Positions 36,768-45,912 of a stretch of 64,000 nt of DNA are shown piece by piece. The stretch is taken from positions 27,733 through 91,732 of the forward strand of contig NZ_JAUKPO010000030.1 in the NCBI RefSeq assembly GCF_030503435.1, given 5' to 3'. Every line of letters begins with the position of its first letter. Position 1 is the first letter of the stretch. This DNA comes from Rhodocytophaga aerolata. GTDB taxonomy: Bacteria > Bacteroidota > Bacteroidia > Cytophagales > 172606-1. The notes under the pieces are model-generated. The model was not told where the DNA came from and did not search any database. It was given only the letters and a program-made list of their open reading frames with translations. Made by a program: the position numbers and the translations under genes.

Positions 36768-38801
36768 ATGAATCAATCAATAGAAGAAAACGCTGGCATC
36801 AGAAAAGTATTCGTTATTTTACTGGCAGTTTTAAGTATATCCCTGCCTAGCAAAGCCCAGCAAAACCCGGTTACAGAGGTAGATATCTGTATCTATGGGG
36901 GTACGTCTGCCGGAGTAATAGCTGCCTATACAGCCAGGAAGATGCGTAAAACAGTGCTGCTTGTTGAACCTGGAAAAAATTTGGGTGGCATGAGTTCAGG
37001 AGGTTTAGGCTATACCGATATTGGAAATAAATATGCTGTTACTGGACTGGCCCGTGACTTTTACCGCCGCATCGGGCAGCATTACGGCAAATTTGAACAA
37101 TGGACCTTTGAACCGCATGTAGCTGAAAATTTATTCAAAGATTATGTAAAACGGGCTGGCTACCAGGTATTGTATGAAAACCGGTTGACTGGTGTAAAAA
37201 AAGACGGAAATGTAATCAAAGAAATTACCCTGGAAAATTCCACTACTCCAGCTACCAGTACCAACCGGACCGTCCGGGCCAAAATCTTTATGGATTGCAC
37301 CTACGAGGGGGATTTAATGGCTAAAGCTGGCGTATCCTATACCATAGGCCGGGAAGCCAACAGTCAGTACAAGGAAACCTTCAATGGTGTACAATTGATG
37401 AAAGGCCACCAGTTACCAGATGGGATAGATCCCTATGTAGAACCTGGAAAACCAGAGAGTGGTTTGCTCTGGGGGATAAACGACGGGGCTTTGCTGCCGG
37501 CTGGTTCAGGAGATAAAAAAGTGCAAGCCTATAACTTCCGTATCTGCCTGACTAACAACCCAGCTAATTTGGTGCCTATTACACAGCCAGAAAACTATGA
37601 CCCTAAAAAGTATGAACTGCTCATACGCCTGATGGAAAAAAGTTCCTGGAAATCGTTGCAAAGTGGTTTTATCTGGAGTTTGATGCCCAACGGCAAAACA
37701 GACATCAACAACCGTAACGGCTTCAGCACCGACATGATTGGCATGAACTGGGAATATCCGGAGGCTGACTATGCTACCCGTGCTAAAATATGGCAAGACC
37801 ATGTAGACTATACTAAAGGCTTGCTCTATTTTGTCGGCAATGATCCACGCGTGCCAGAGCATATCCGCCAGGAAATGAAAGCCTGGGGGTATCCCAAAGA
37901 TGAGTATACTAACAACGGCCACTGGACTCATCAGCTATATGTACGGGAAGCCCGCCGCATGGTAGGCGAACTGGTTATGACGCAGCACCATTGCCAGGGC
38001 AAAGAAGTGGTTACCGATGGCATAGGTATGGCTGCTTATACCATGGATTCTCATAACTGCGACCGCATCGTCGTAAATGGCATGGTAAAGAATGAAGGTA
38101 ATGTAGAAGAAGGTGGCTTTGGACCTTATCCTATTTCTTACCGGGCAATTCTTCCCAAACAAGCAGAGGCAAGTAATTTATTGGTACCAGTGTGTTTGTC
38201 TGCTACCCATATCGCCTATGGATCTATCCGGATGGAGCCGGTTTTCATGGTTTTAGGGCAATCTGCGGCAGTAGCAGCCAGTTTAGCCATAGATACTAAA
38301 CAGCCCCTACAGAAGGTAGATATAACAAAGGTACAGCAGATGTTAAAAGCCAATCCGCTGGCAGATGGCAGTACACCTGAAATTCTGGTAGATAATGACG
38401 ACAAGGCACAAGTAAAACTAACCGGGAACTGGACTACAGAAACCAAAGGGGGCTATGGCCCTACGTTCCTGATAGATGACTCCAAAGGCAATACTTCCAA
38501 ATCTGTTCAGTATACGCCTGCCATCACCGAGGCTGGCAGCTATGCTGCCTACTTGTATTTGCCCAAATTACCTACTGCGGCTTCTACTACCGAAGTAAAG
38601 GTGTTTGATGGAAAAAACAGCAAGAACCTTTCATTCCGCAAAGATGATGTGCTGGTAGTGGGTCAAACATCCGGCGAATGGGTGTCCCTGGGAACGTATA
38701 CTTTGCCTAAAGGAAACAAAGCCTATGTAGAAGTGACAAACCAGAAAGCAGATGGGCTAGTGGTTGCCGATGCCGTGCTGTTTGTTCCGGTAAAGAAATA
38801 A
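36768..38801 (+). CDS. exported FAD-dependent oxidoreductase with golvesin-like C-terminal domain
   Basis: The 677-residue product has a signal peptide (VFVILLAVLSISLPSKAQ). The FAD-binding motif is DICIYGGTSAGVIAAYTARK, followed by LGGMSSGGLGYTDIGN, ARDFYRRIGQHYG and IFMDCTYEGDLMAKAG, as in PF12831-type oxidoreductases. SIRMEPVFMVLGQSAA closes the flavin domain near residue 505. Residues about 540-677 form a separate beta-rich module (GYGPTFLIDDSKGN, YTLPKGNKAYVEV) resembling golvesin or xanthan-lyase C-terminal domains, which may bind carbohydrate. It follows SusD by 117 bp and has a shorter paralogue next to it. The substrate is unknown. Confidence 0.88.
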   Translation: MNQSIEENAGIRKVFVILLAVLSISLPSKAQQNPVTEVDICIYGGTSAGVIAAYTARKMRKTVLLVEPGKNLGGMSSGGLGYTDIGNKYAVTGLARDFYRRIGQHYGKFEQWTFEPHVAENLFKDYVKRAGYQVLYENRLTGVKKDGNVIKEITLENSTTPATSTNRTVRAKIFMDCTYEGDLMAKAGVSYTIGREANSQYKETFNGVQLMKGHQLPDGIDPYVEPGKPESGLLWGINDGALLPAGSGDKKVQAYNFRICLTNNPANLVPITQPENYDPKKYELLIRLMEKSSWKSLQSGFIWSLMPNGKTDINNRNGFSTDMIGMNWEYPEADYATRAKIWQDHVDYTKGLLYFVGNDPRVPEHIRQEMKAWGYPKDEYTNNGHWTHQLYVREARRMVGELVMTQHHCQGKEVVTDGIGMAAYTMDSHNCDRIVVNGMVKNEGNVEEGGFGPYPISYRAILPKQAEASNLLVPVCLSATHIAYGSIRMEPVFMVLGQSAAVAASLAIDTKQPLQKVDITKVQQMLKANPLADGSTPEILVDNDDKAQVKLTGNWTTETKGGYGPTFLIDDSKGNTSKSVQYTPAITEAGSYAAYLYLPKLPTAASTTEVKVFDGKNSKNLSFRKDDVLVVGQTSGEWVSLGTYTLPKGNKAYVEVTNQKADGLVVADAVLFVPVKK

Positions 38802-38835
38802 TCAACTATTCAAATTGAAAATAACAAATAACCTG

Positions 38836-40527
38836 ATGATACAATTACCTATCCGTGCTTTATTGTTTGTATGCCTACTTAATCTATGGTCTTGTGCGGG
38901 TGAGCAGGCAGCCACCACTTCTACTGCTGAAAATGAAACTGATTTTCAAGCCGATATTATTGTGTATGGAGGCACTTCCGCCGCTGTTACGGCCGCTGTG
39001 CAGGCGGTACGCATGGGTAAGTCCGTGATTATGGTTTCACCAGATAAACATCTGGGCGGCTTATCGTCCGGAGGCCTGGGTTTTACTGATACTGGTAAAA
39101 AAGAAGTAATTGGTGGACTGGCCAGGGAGTTTTATCACCGCATTTATTTGCATTACCAGAAAGATTCCTCCTGGCAATGGCAGAAAAAAGAAGAGTATGG
39201 CAATAAAGGCCAGGGTACGCCGGCTATTGACGGTACAGAACGTACCATGTGGATATTTGAACCGCATGCCGCTGAACAAGTGTTTGAGGATTTTGTAAGA
39301 GAAAATAACCTGAAAGTATTCCGGAATGAGTGGCTGAACCGGGAAAGTGGCGTAAAAAAAGAGAATGGAAAAATTGTTTCTATGCAAACACTGAACGGCA
39401 AAACCTTCCGTGGAAAAATGTTCATTGATGCTACCTATGAAGGAGACTTAATGGCCGCTGCCGGGGTAAGTTATCATGTAGGTAGGGAGGCAAACAGTGT
39501 GTATGGCGAAGAATGGAATGGCATACAGGTAGGTGTACTGCATCATGGACACCATTTCAAAACCAATGTTAGTCCCTATAAGGTCCCAGGCAATCCTTCC
39601 AGCGGCTTGCTGCCCCGAATATCCGGAGAAGACCCAGGCAAAAAAGGGGAGGGGGATAACAAACTACAAGCCTATTGCTTCCGCATGTGCCTGACCAATC
39701 ATCCGGAAAACCGTATCCCTTTCTCTAAACCTGAAGACTATGATTCTACCCAGTATGAATTGCTGGTGCGGGTATTTGATGCAGGCTGGCGGGAATTGTT
39801 TAATAAATTCGATCCGGTTCCTAACCGGAAAACCGATACCAACAACCATGGCCCTTTCAGCACCGATAATATTGGCATGAACTACGATTATCCGGAAGCA
39901 TCGTATGAGCGGAGAAAAGAAATTATTAAAGAGCACGAAACCTACCAGAAAGGCCTGATGTATTTTATTGCCACCGACCGGCGGATTCCGGCAGATGTAC
40001 AAAAAGAGTTTAACACCTGGGGCTTGCCTAAAGATGAATTTACGGATAATGGCAACTGGCCACACCAGATCTATGTGCGGGAAGCCCGCCGCATGGTGAG
40101 TGACTATGTGATGACCGAGCATGAAACGTTGGGTAAAAAGCCAGTGCAGCAGTCAGTTGGTATGGGTTCTTATACGTTGGATTCGCATAACATTCAGCGG
40201 TATGTAAAGCCGGATGGATTTGTGCAGAATGAAGGAGATATTGGCGTGCACATTGAAGAACCCTATCAGATTGGCTATGGTGCGTTGATCCCTAAAAAGG
40301 CAGAATGCCAGAATTTGCTGGTGCCGGTGTGTGTCTCCAGTTCCCATATTGCTTTTGGCTCCATCCGCATGGAACCGGTATTTATGATCTTAGGTCAGAG
40401 TGCTACCACCGCAGCTGTACTAGCCATTGACAAAGGAATAGCGGTGCAGGATGTAGCGTACGAGGAATTAAAAGCACAGCTGGAAAAGGATAAACAAGTG
40501 CTCAGCAAGCCGGCAAAGGCAATGTAG
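38836..40527 (+). CDS. lipoprotein FAD-dependent oxidoreductase, paralogue of the preceding gene
   Basis: The ATG at 38836 gives 563 residues with a lipobox (LWSC, Cys20); an in-frame TTG at 38815 would add seven residues. The flavin domain matches its neighbour motif for motif: DIIVYGGTSAAVTAAVQAVR, LGGLSSGGLGFTDTG, MFIDATYEGDLMAAAGVSYHVGR, YVREARRMV and SIRMEPVFMILGQSATT. It lacks the neighbour's C-terminal module. The gap between the two genes is 34 bp, so they are surely co-transcribed. One enzyme is lipid-anchored and the other apparently soluble. They may act in sequence or on different parts of one substrate. Confidence 0.88.
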   Translation: MIQLPIRALLFVCLLNLWSCAGEQAATTSTAENETDFQADIIVYGGTSAAVTAAVQAVRMGKSVIMVSPDKHLGGLSSGGLGFTDTGKKEVIGGLAREFYHRIYLHYQKDSSWQWQKKEEYGNKGQGTPAIDGTERTMWIFEPHAAEQVFEDFVRENNLKVFRNEWLNRESGVKKENGKIVSMQTLNGKTFRGKMFIDATYEGDLMAAAGVSYHVGREANSVYGEEWNGIQVGVLHHGHHFKTNVSPYKVPGNPSSGLLPRISGEDPGKKGEGDNKLQAYCFRMCLTNHPENRIPFSKPEDYDSTQYELLVRVFDAGWRELFNKFDPVPNRKTDTNNHGPFSTDNIGMNYDYPEASYERRKEIIKEHETYQKGLMYFIATDRRIPADVQKEFNTWGLPKDEFTDNGNWPHQIYVREARRMVSDYVMTEHETLGKKPVQQSVGMGSYTLDSHNIQRYVKPDGFVQNEGDIGVHIEEPYQIGYGALIPKKAECQNLLVPVCVSSSHIAFGSIRMEPVFMILGQSATTAAVLAIDKGIAVQDVAYEELKAQLEKDKQVLSKPAKAM

Positions 40528-40552
40528 AAGGTGAATGAAATCTTGAACAAAG

Positions 40553-40608
40553 GAACAAGTAATGCTGAAGGTTGACTTGCTTTACTTCTACATTCAGCAT
40601 TCTTGTTC
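40553..40608. terminator. bidirectional stem-loop terminator at the end of the SusC/SusD operon
   Basis: GAACAAGTAATGCTGAA (40553-40569) pairs with TTCAGCATTCTTGTTC (40593-40608) with one bulged base, around a 23-base loop. It lies between converging genes ending at 40527 (+) and 40644 (-). T-tracts are poor, so termination strength is uncertain. Confidence 0.65.
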
Positions 40609-40643
40609 AATATTCAGAACTCACATTAAACCAATTCCCTATC

Positions 40644-42848
40644 CTAGCTCTGTCGCAGGGCAGCTTCAATGGGCAGTTGGCGGATACGTTTGCCACAGGC
40701 CTGGTATACCGCATTGGCAATAGCTGCGGAAGTGGGCCCCTGGGCGGCTTCTCCAGCTCCTAAAGCCTTCTCTTGTGGACGGTTGATTACAGCTACTTCT
40801 ACTTGCGGAACATCGCTGAACCTGAAAATCGGATAGGTAGCCCAGTTCAGGCTGCTCACATGCTGGGAGTCAAAGGTTACTTGTTCTTTCAGTGTCCAGC
40901 TGGCTGCCTGGATCATGCCGCCTTCCGTCTGGTTAATTATACCATCCAGGTTAATTACTTCTCCTGCATCAATACACGCCCACATTTTCTTCACTTTTAT
41001 TTCTTTTGTTGAACTATCTACCCACACATTGGCAGCAATAGCACAATAGGTAGCAGTGTTTTTATACCGGGAGAAAGCATAGCCCATTCCTTCATTTTTG
41101 CCCCGCTTTTCGTTTTTAGTTAACTCCTGTATTTTCTTGACCACAGCAATGGCCCGTTCGTCTTCCAGATGCGTCAGGCGGAATGCCAGTGGATCTTTGC
41201 CGGCTTTTTCTGCTAACTCATCCATAAAGGATTCCAGGGCAAATATATTGGCATAAGCACCTAAGCCACGCAGCGAAGAAACCCGTAACGGGCCTTCAAA
41301 AAAATGAGCCTGAATCTGCAAATTAGGAAGGGCATAATAAGGCTCCGCATTCCGGTGTCCGCCGCCAGTGTAGCCGGCAGACTGCATCTGAAAAGGTTTG
41401 CTGATATGCCGGGCTGGAAGTAAGGTTGCTGCATCACCTCCCGGACGGGTACTGTGCGAATCCGTCCATACATTACTGCCATAATAGTTGATTTTACCAG
41501 ATTGATCCAGACTAGCCTCCAGGTCCACCGACAGGGCACTGCCATAGGGTTCCCATCCATGTTCTTCTTCTCTGGACCATTGCACACGGATATGTTTGCC
41601 AGGATACGCCATGGCCATCAAGGCTGCATCAGCCGCCGCATCATCAGCTCCATTATGCCCATAGCAACCGGCCCCGGGCACGCCGGTAATGTGAATCTGA
41701 TCGGGTGGAAGTTCCAGCATTTTGCTCATGGCTTCCCGCAAGGGATAAACACCCTGGCTGTGCGACCAAATATGTAATACCGATTGATCGTACAAAGCAA
41801 TAGCACACGAAGGGCCAATAGACCCATGCATAATATACGGTTTAAAGTAACTGGCTTTATGCGAGATGCTTGGCGAGTCTGGTTTTTCACCTTTCGACTT
41901 TACCTGCTCGGTTTTGGTGGCCTGTTTTTGTATATGGGTTGGCAGGTCTTCTACAGGAAGATTCTGCCCGGTTTCCCACTTGATATGTTTTTGCAAAAAG
42001 GCTTGCGCCTGCATGGCTTCATATTCATCAGTGGCTAGTATGCCTACAAAATTTCCATTTACTACCGTTTTTACAATACCCGGAAACTCTTTTTTTAAAG
42101 TAGATTCTTCTAAAGAAACCAATTTTGCTGAATAGGCAGGCGGCCGTACCATGCGGGCATGCAGCATTCCAGGAAAACGCAGATCGTGTATATGAACCTG
42201 TTCGCCTCTCGCCATCCGTTCGATATCTGTGCGGGGAATAGCTTTTCCTACCAGACGGTAAGTAGTTTTATCTTTTAGTTTCACCGGCAGGCGTACTTCA
42301 TCGGTGATCTGTTTGCCATCCAGGATCTGGGCAAAAGTAAGCTTTTCTTTTCCTCCGGCTACCAACACATGTCCATTAGCCATAGTCAATTTTGCCGGAC
42401 TACTTTTGAGCTTTACAGCTGCTAGCTCCAGCAACTTCTGCCGGGCGGCTGCCGCGGCATACCGCACAGACATGGCACTATTTTCAATGGAGCCGCTTCC
42501 GGCGGTGTAGCCTTCATGAGGCGTCTTGCCGGTTTCTGCCAGATGCACTTCTACCTGGCTCATGTCCATATCCAATTCTTCGGCAGCTACCTGGGCAATG
42601 GCTGTACGGATGCCCTGGCCCAGTTCCATCTTGCCGGTATACACGCGTAGTTTTCCATTGGCTAGCACCTCCAGCCAGGCACTAATCTGAGGTTGCCGGT
42701 TCAGGCTACCGGGCAACTCCTCAGCGAATGTTTTTTCTGCTTCCGGAAGCCAGCAGTTCCCAAACAGGGGAATGGCTATAGTCAGGCATCCGGCGCTTTT
42801 TAGAAAATCCCTTCTGGAAACCGATGGTGTTTCTCGTGTATCTTTCAT
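40644..42848 (-). CDS. molybdopterin-dependent hydroxylase large subunit (isoquinoline 1-oxidoreductase beta-like)
   Basis: The 734-residue product has a Tat signal (SRRDFLKSAGCLTIAIPLFG), so it is exported folded with its cofactor. The xanthine-dehydrogenase-family pattern is present: GKMELGQGIRTAIAQVAAEEL, HEGYTAGSGSIENS, HGSIGPSCAIA and GAGCYGHNGADDAAADA. The catalytic Glu is in LGAGEAAQGP near the C-terminus. Known relatives such as IorB hydroxylate N-heterocycles or oxidise aldehydes. Its start overlaps the stop of the 2Fe-2S subunit gene (ATGA). No cytochrome c subunit gene is adjacent, although related enzymes often have one. Substrate unknown. Confidence 0.92.
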   Translation of the reverse strand: MKDTRETPSVSRRDFLKSAGCLTIAIPLFGNCWLPEAEKTFAEELPGSLNRQPQISAWLEVLANGKLRVYTGKMELGQGIRTAIAQVAAEELDMDMSQVEVHLAETGKTPHEGYTAGSGSIENSAMSVRYAAAAARQKLLELAAVKLKSSPAKLTMANGHVLVAGGKEKLTFAQILDGKQITDEVRLPVKLKDKTTYRLVGKAIPRTDIERMARGEQVHIHDLRFPGMLHARMVRPPAYSAKLVSLEESTLKKEFPGIVKTVVNGNFVGILATDEYEAMQAQAFLQKHIKWETGQNLPVEDLPTHIQKQATKTEQVKSKGEKPDSPSISHKASYFKPYIMHGSIGPSCAIALYDQSVLHIWSHSQGVYPLREAMSKMLELPPDQIHITGVPGAGCYGHNGADDAAADAALMAMAYPGKHIRVQWSREEEHGWEPYGSALSVDLEASLDQSGKINYYGSNVWTDSHSTRPGGDAATLLPARHISKPFQMQSAGYTGGGHRNAEPYYALPNLQIQAHFFEGPLRVSSLRGLGAYANIFALESFMDELAEKAGKDPLAFRLTHLEDERAIAVVKKIQELTKNEKRGKNEGMGYAFSRYKNTATYCAIAANVWVDSSTKEIKVKKMWACIDAGEVINLDGIINQTEGGMIQAASWTLKEQVTFDSQHVSSLNWATYPIFRFSDVPQVEVAVINRPQEKALGAGEAAQGPTSAAIANAVYQACGKRIRQLPIEAALRQS

Positions 42849-43354
42849 TCCTGTGTCTGTTTATCTTTTGGAGAAATAGGCTGTGCTGCCTGCTTCACGG
42901 CTTTTATCACCCGGGAATGGCTTCCGCACCGGCAAAGCACCCGTTGCAGATGCGTGCGGATGGCTTCTTCATCCGGCGATTTGTTTTCTTCCAGCAGGGC
43001 TGCCGCAGAAATAACCATTCCGTTTAAACAGTAGCCGCACTGGGCAGCTTGTTGGTCTACAAAAGCCTGCTGTACCGGATGTAGCTTTCCATCTTTTCGC
43101 ACTAACCCTTCTAAGGTGGTAATGGCTTTGTTTTGAAGCGTATCTACCGGGAGACGGCAGCTGGGAAGCGCTTTGTTATCTATCAGCACCATGCAGGAGC
43201 CGCACAGTTCCTGCCCGCAGCCATATTTTGGCCCATTTAGCTCCAGGTAGTTGCGTAGTACATAAAGCAAGGGCATCGATGGATCGACATTCACTGTATG
43301 TTTCCGCCCATTTACATGTATGGTAATTTTAGCTTTCATCTTCTCGGTTGACAT
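42845..43354 (-). CDS. 2Fe-2S subunit of the molybdenum hydroxylase (isoquinoline 1-oxidoreductase alpha-like)
   Basis: The 169-residue product has the two expected clusters. The plant-type ferredoxin domain has YGCGQELCGSCMVL and a fourth Cys in LPSC. The C-terminal helical domain has CGYCLNGMVISAAALL and VLCRCGSHSRVIKAV. Electrons pass from the Mo centre of the large subunit through these clusters. There is no signal peptide, so it is presumably carried across the membrane with the Tat-tagged partner. A start at residue 6 (MKAKITIHVNG) is equally plausible. Confidence 0.93.
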   Translation of the reverse strand: MSTEKMKAKITIHVNGRKHTVNVDPSMPLLYVLRNYLELNGPKYGCGQELCGSCMVLIDNKALPSCRLPVDTLQNKAITTLEGLVRKDGKLHPVQQAFVDQQAAQCGYCLNGMVISAAALLEENKSPDEEAIRTHLQRVLCRCGSHSRVIKAVKQAAQPISPKDKQTQE

Positions 43355-43439
43355 AAGCTAATATTACTAAAATTTAGTACAAAAACCTGACTTATCTACC
43401 ATAAATTACTGTCCGGCGTATTGGCTGGGGGCAGAAATA

Positions 43440-43475
43440 AAAATACCAGACAATGTTTCCACTGCCTGGTATTTT
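43440..43475 (-). terminator. stem-loop terminator
   Basis: AAAATACCAG (43440-43449) pairs with CTGGTATTTT (43466-43475), and the helix continues inward with mismatches. On the minus strand it is followed by TTTTTATTT. It lies about 85 bp past the stop of the gene ending at 43560. Confidence 0.7.
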
Positions 43476-43559
43476 ACAAAAGTGCATAGCTGCAACTTAT
43501 GTATAAAACTGGTAACTTACTTTTTATAAGGTAAGCTACCCTTGTGATGAATCATTTCC

Positions 43560-43865
43560 TTACTCTTTCTTGTCAGCAGGATCATCTTTTTTATCAACGC
43601 TATCCTTTGGCATAGTAGCAGGCTGAAGTTGCTTGTCATCTGATTCCGCATCATCACTGCTGCCAGAAGTAGCCGGTGCCGGAGTTACCGATTCTGATGT
43701 TCCTGTTCCCTCACTTGCAGAGGATTGTTTCTTGGCATCTTTGTCTAGCTTTTGGTCTGTGGAGCTCTCTGTGGTAGACTGTTTGGTTTCAGATTTTGTC
43801 TCGCTCTGTGCTTGAACAGTCAGGATGCCTACAGCTAAGGCAAAGGTCAAAAATACTTTTTTCAT
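43560..43865 (-). CDS. small secreted low-complexity protein
   Basis: The 101-residue product has a clear signal peptide (KKVFLTFALAVGILTVQAQ). The mature part is Ser-, Thr-, Asp- and Lys-rich and probably disordered (SETKSETKQSTTESS, then KDDPADKKE). I see no fold or enzyme motif. It has its own downstream terminator, so it is probably a single-gene transcript. Function unknown. Confidence 0.6.
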   Translation of the reverse strand: MKKVFLTFALAVGILTVQAQSETKSETKQSTTESSTDQKLDKDAKKQSSASEGTGTSESVTPAPATSGSSDDAESDDKQLQPATMPKDSVDKKDDPADKKE

Positions 43866-44282
43866 AACAATTTGGGTTTAAGTGTATATTACTCTGCCTG
43901 AAGAACGCGGCCATATTTGTATTGTTGTATGAAAACTATTTTTTTTGAAAGGGCTTGCCTGTTGAAAAACGCTCTATAGAATTCTAGTAGTTTTATTTTC
44001 AATAGGTTAACCAGAGGTGGGGTATATGAAAAAAATCTTAAAAACAACGATACATTTTTCCAGGTCATGTACATGTGCTTACTGTCGTGTTGCGGAAACT
44101 CACTGAGCGGATACACATTTTGTGATATTCCATGCATGAAATAATAATAGAATTGGCAGCAACGTGTAGCTGCAGCATTACAGGTCTATCAGCAAGTAAT
44201 GCCTTTTAGCATTGCAAAATAGCAGTTATTGTGTTTTCTTTACAGGCAGATACAGCCCTTACAGTAGATTAACGATCCATCC
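43866..44282. other. divergent intergenic region, 417 bp
   Basis: This AT-rich spacer lies between the small secreted protein and the glycosyltransferase-like gene. An 82-codon minus-strand frame (43889-44137) has no signal peptide or family resemblance and is not called. No exact TAnnTTTG element was seen. Confidence 0.45.
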
Positions 44283-45242
44283 ATGAAAGTTACCGCAGTG
44301 ACCATTCCTGCCCAATTTACGAATGTTGAAATGGATAAAAATTCAGCTTATTCTTTTCAACAAATAAATGAAAGTGTATTTCTTATAGCGTTTTTTACGC
44401 ATCTTGAGCAACTGCTGTCCGAAGATTTTGGCAAGTATCATTTCTACATCTATGCCAACATCGATAGCCAGGTTTTACCAAGTTCACTAGGGATTAAAAG
44501 TGCTAAGAAAAAGGTGTTAATTTTTTTGTCCAGCCAGAGTCATCAGGTGAATCCTGCCCTTCCGGGCGATTTCTTTGCGGTATTTAAATGCCACCTTTCG
44601 GCAGATGTGATAAGAGAGCGGATTTTTCATTTTCCGCTGGGCTATGTAAAAGAGACCCTGCACCAGCCGGTAAAGCGCATGGAAGATCGGTCCATTAATG
44701 TATTTTACTCCGGAAACCTGAACAAAGGCCGGGTTCCGTTATATAAGCTGCTCTCCAAATCCAGTGTGCCGGATATATTATTTAGCCTGCTGATTAAAAT
44801 GGCAAAACGGATACCCAAGTTGATTAAACGGGATTTTTCGCACGTTTTTCCTTCCTCCTACATACATTTTACCGACGGCTTTAAAAAAGGCTTGTCCCCG
44901 CAAGCATATACGCAGATGTTGTATAATAGCCGGATTGTGCTATGTCCGAAGGGCTTTTTGATGGCAGAAACGTACCGTCATTTTGAAGCCATGCGGGCTG
45001 GATGCGTCATTATTTCTGAAAAGCTGCCGCCGACCTATCTATATAAACACTCACCGATTATTCAGGTAGCTAACTGGAAGGACGGCCTGGCATTTGTCGA
45101 AAACCTGCTAAAAGATCCGGGCTTGATGCAACAATACCATCAGCGTATGCTCTACTGGTGGGATACAGTTTGCAATGAAGCCTCTACCGCCCGGCATGTA
45201 GCAGAAATATTACTATCGCTGGAGCAGCTTCCGGTAGAATAA
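44283..45242 (+). CDS. exostosin/GT47-like glycosyltransferase family protein
   Basis: The 319-residue product lacks a signal peptide. The C-terminal half carries INVFYSGNLNKGRVPLYKLL and then YTQMLYNSRIVLCPKGFLMAETYRHFEAMRAGCVII as one continuous block, followed by a loop before VANWKDGLAFVENLL. This resembles the nucleotide-sugar-binding half of exostosin-like (GT47) or CgeB-type glycosyltransferases, in which AE(T/S)xRxxEAMxAGCVPI is diagnostic. It likely transfers a sugar to a surface glycan. No other polysaccharide genes are close, so donor and acceptor are unknown. Confidence 0.75.
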   Translation: MKVTAVTIPAQFTNVEMDKNSAYSFQQINESVFLIAFFTHLEQLLSEDFGKYHFYIYANIDSQVLPSSLGIKSAKKKVLIFLSSQSHQVNPALPGDFFAVFKCHLSADVIRERIFHFPLGYVKETLHQPVKRMEDRSINVFYSGNLNKGRVPLYKLLSKSSVPDILFSLLIKMAKRIPKLIKRDFSHVFPSSYIHFTDGFKKGLSPQAYTQMLYNSRIVLCPKGFLMAETYRHFEAMRAGCVIISEKLPPTYLYKHSPIIQVANWKDGLAFVENLLKDPGLMQQYHQRMLYWWDTVCNEASTARHVAEILLSLEQLPVE

Positions 45243-45289
45243 TATCTAAGCTATCTATACTTTCCTGCCAAAGAAAAATTAGTTACTTG

Positions 45290-45508
45290 TCATTTACGTC
45301 CAGACCACGTTCTGATAATTTGCCAGTCTTTTAAAAATTCCCAATCCGAAGAATAAACCATGGACCCGGCAGCTGTACCCTTCGCATCGAGGATAGTAAT
45401 GCTAATCTGGTTACTGGTGTTCTTCCGGGAAATCAGGTAGTAATCTTTTCCCTGCTGTAAGCCTGAAGTGTTGTCGTATCCTTTATAAAGAGCAATATAA
45501 CGGGGCAT
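45290..45508 (-). CDS. small uncharacterised protein
   Basis: I take the ATG at 45508, giving 72 residues (PRYIALYKGYDNTSGLQQ at the start). The sequence is beta-rich (YYLISRKNTSNQISITILD, then WEFLKDWQIIRTW) with no signal peptide and looks like a single small barrel, possibly SH3-like. I do not recognise a named family. It converges on the glycosyltransferase-like gene. Confidence 0.55.
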   Translation of the reverse strand: MPRYIALYKGYDNTSGLQQGKDYYLISRKNTSNQISITILDAKGTAAGSMVYSSDWEFLKDWQIIRTWSGRK

Positions 45509-45523
45509 AAGCTGAAAAATCAA

Positions 45524-45912
45524 TACTACCTATTACCAAAATATCGTACAGAAAAAAGTATTATTGTGTGGATACACAAGATTGCCTGTTCAAAACAAAC
45601 GTACTGGCCAATAGCCTCTCCTAACCGCTTTTATTCTACAATTAGCTTGTATCCCTTTATAGAGAAGCGAATTACGCATCAGATGGCGGTAACTCAACGT
45701 TGAAAGTACCTTCTTTTACAAACTAACAGGGCAGGCACCTACTGCTCAGGTAATGGAATCTATCTGGTTAATAAGCCGTGAATAAGGCAACTCATGTATT
45801 CAAGCCGGTAGAATTGCCTGATTCTGTAGTACATACACCTGCCACGGGTTGTGAACATCTCAGCATTTATGGACGATGAATGAAAGAAAAAAATATATCT
45901 ATTGTAAAAAGT
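45524..45912. other. intergenic region, 389 bp
   Basis: I see no credible open frame, no strong hairpin and no exact -7 element here. Confidence 0.45.

Noticed and set aside
43889..44137. 82-codon minus-strand frame
   Set aside because: No signal peptide, domain or family likeness; AT-rich spacer can give such frames by chance.
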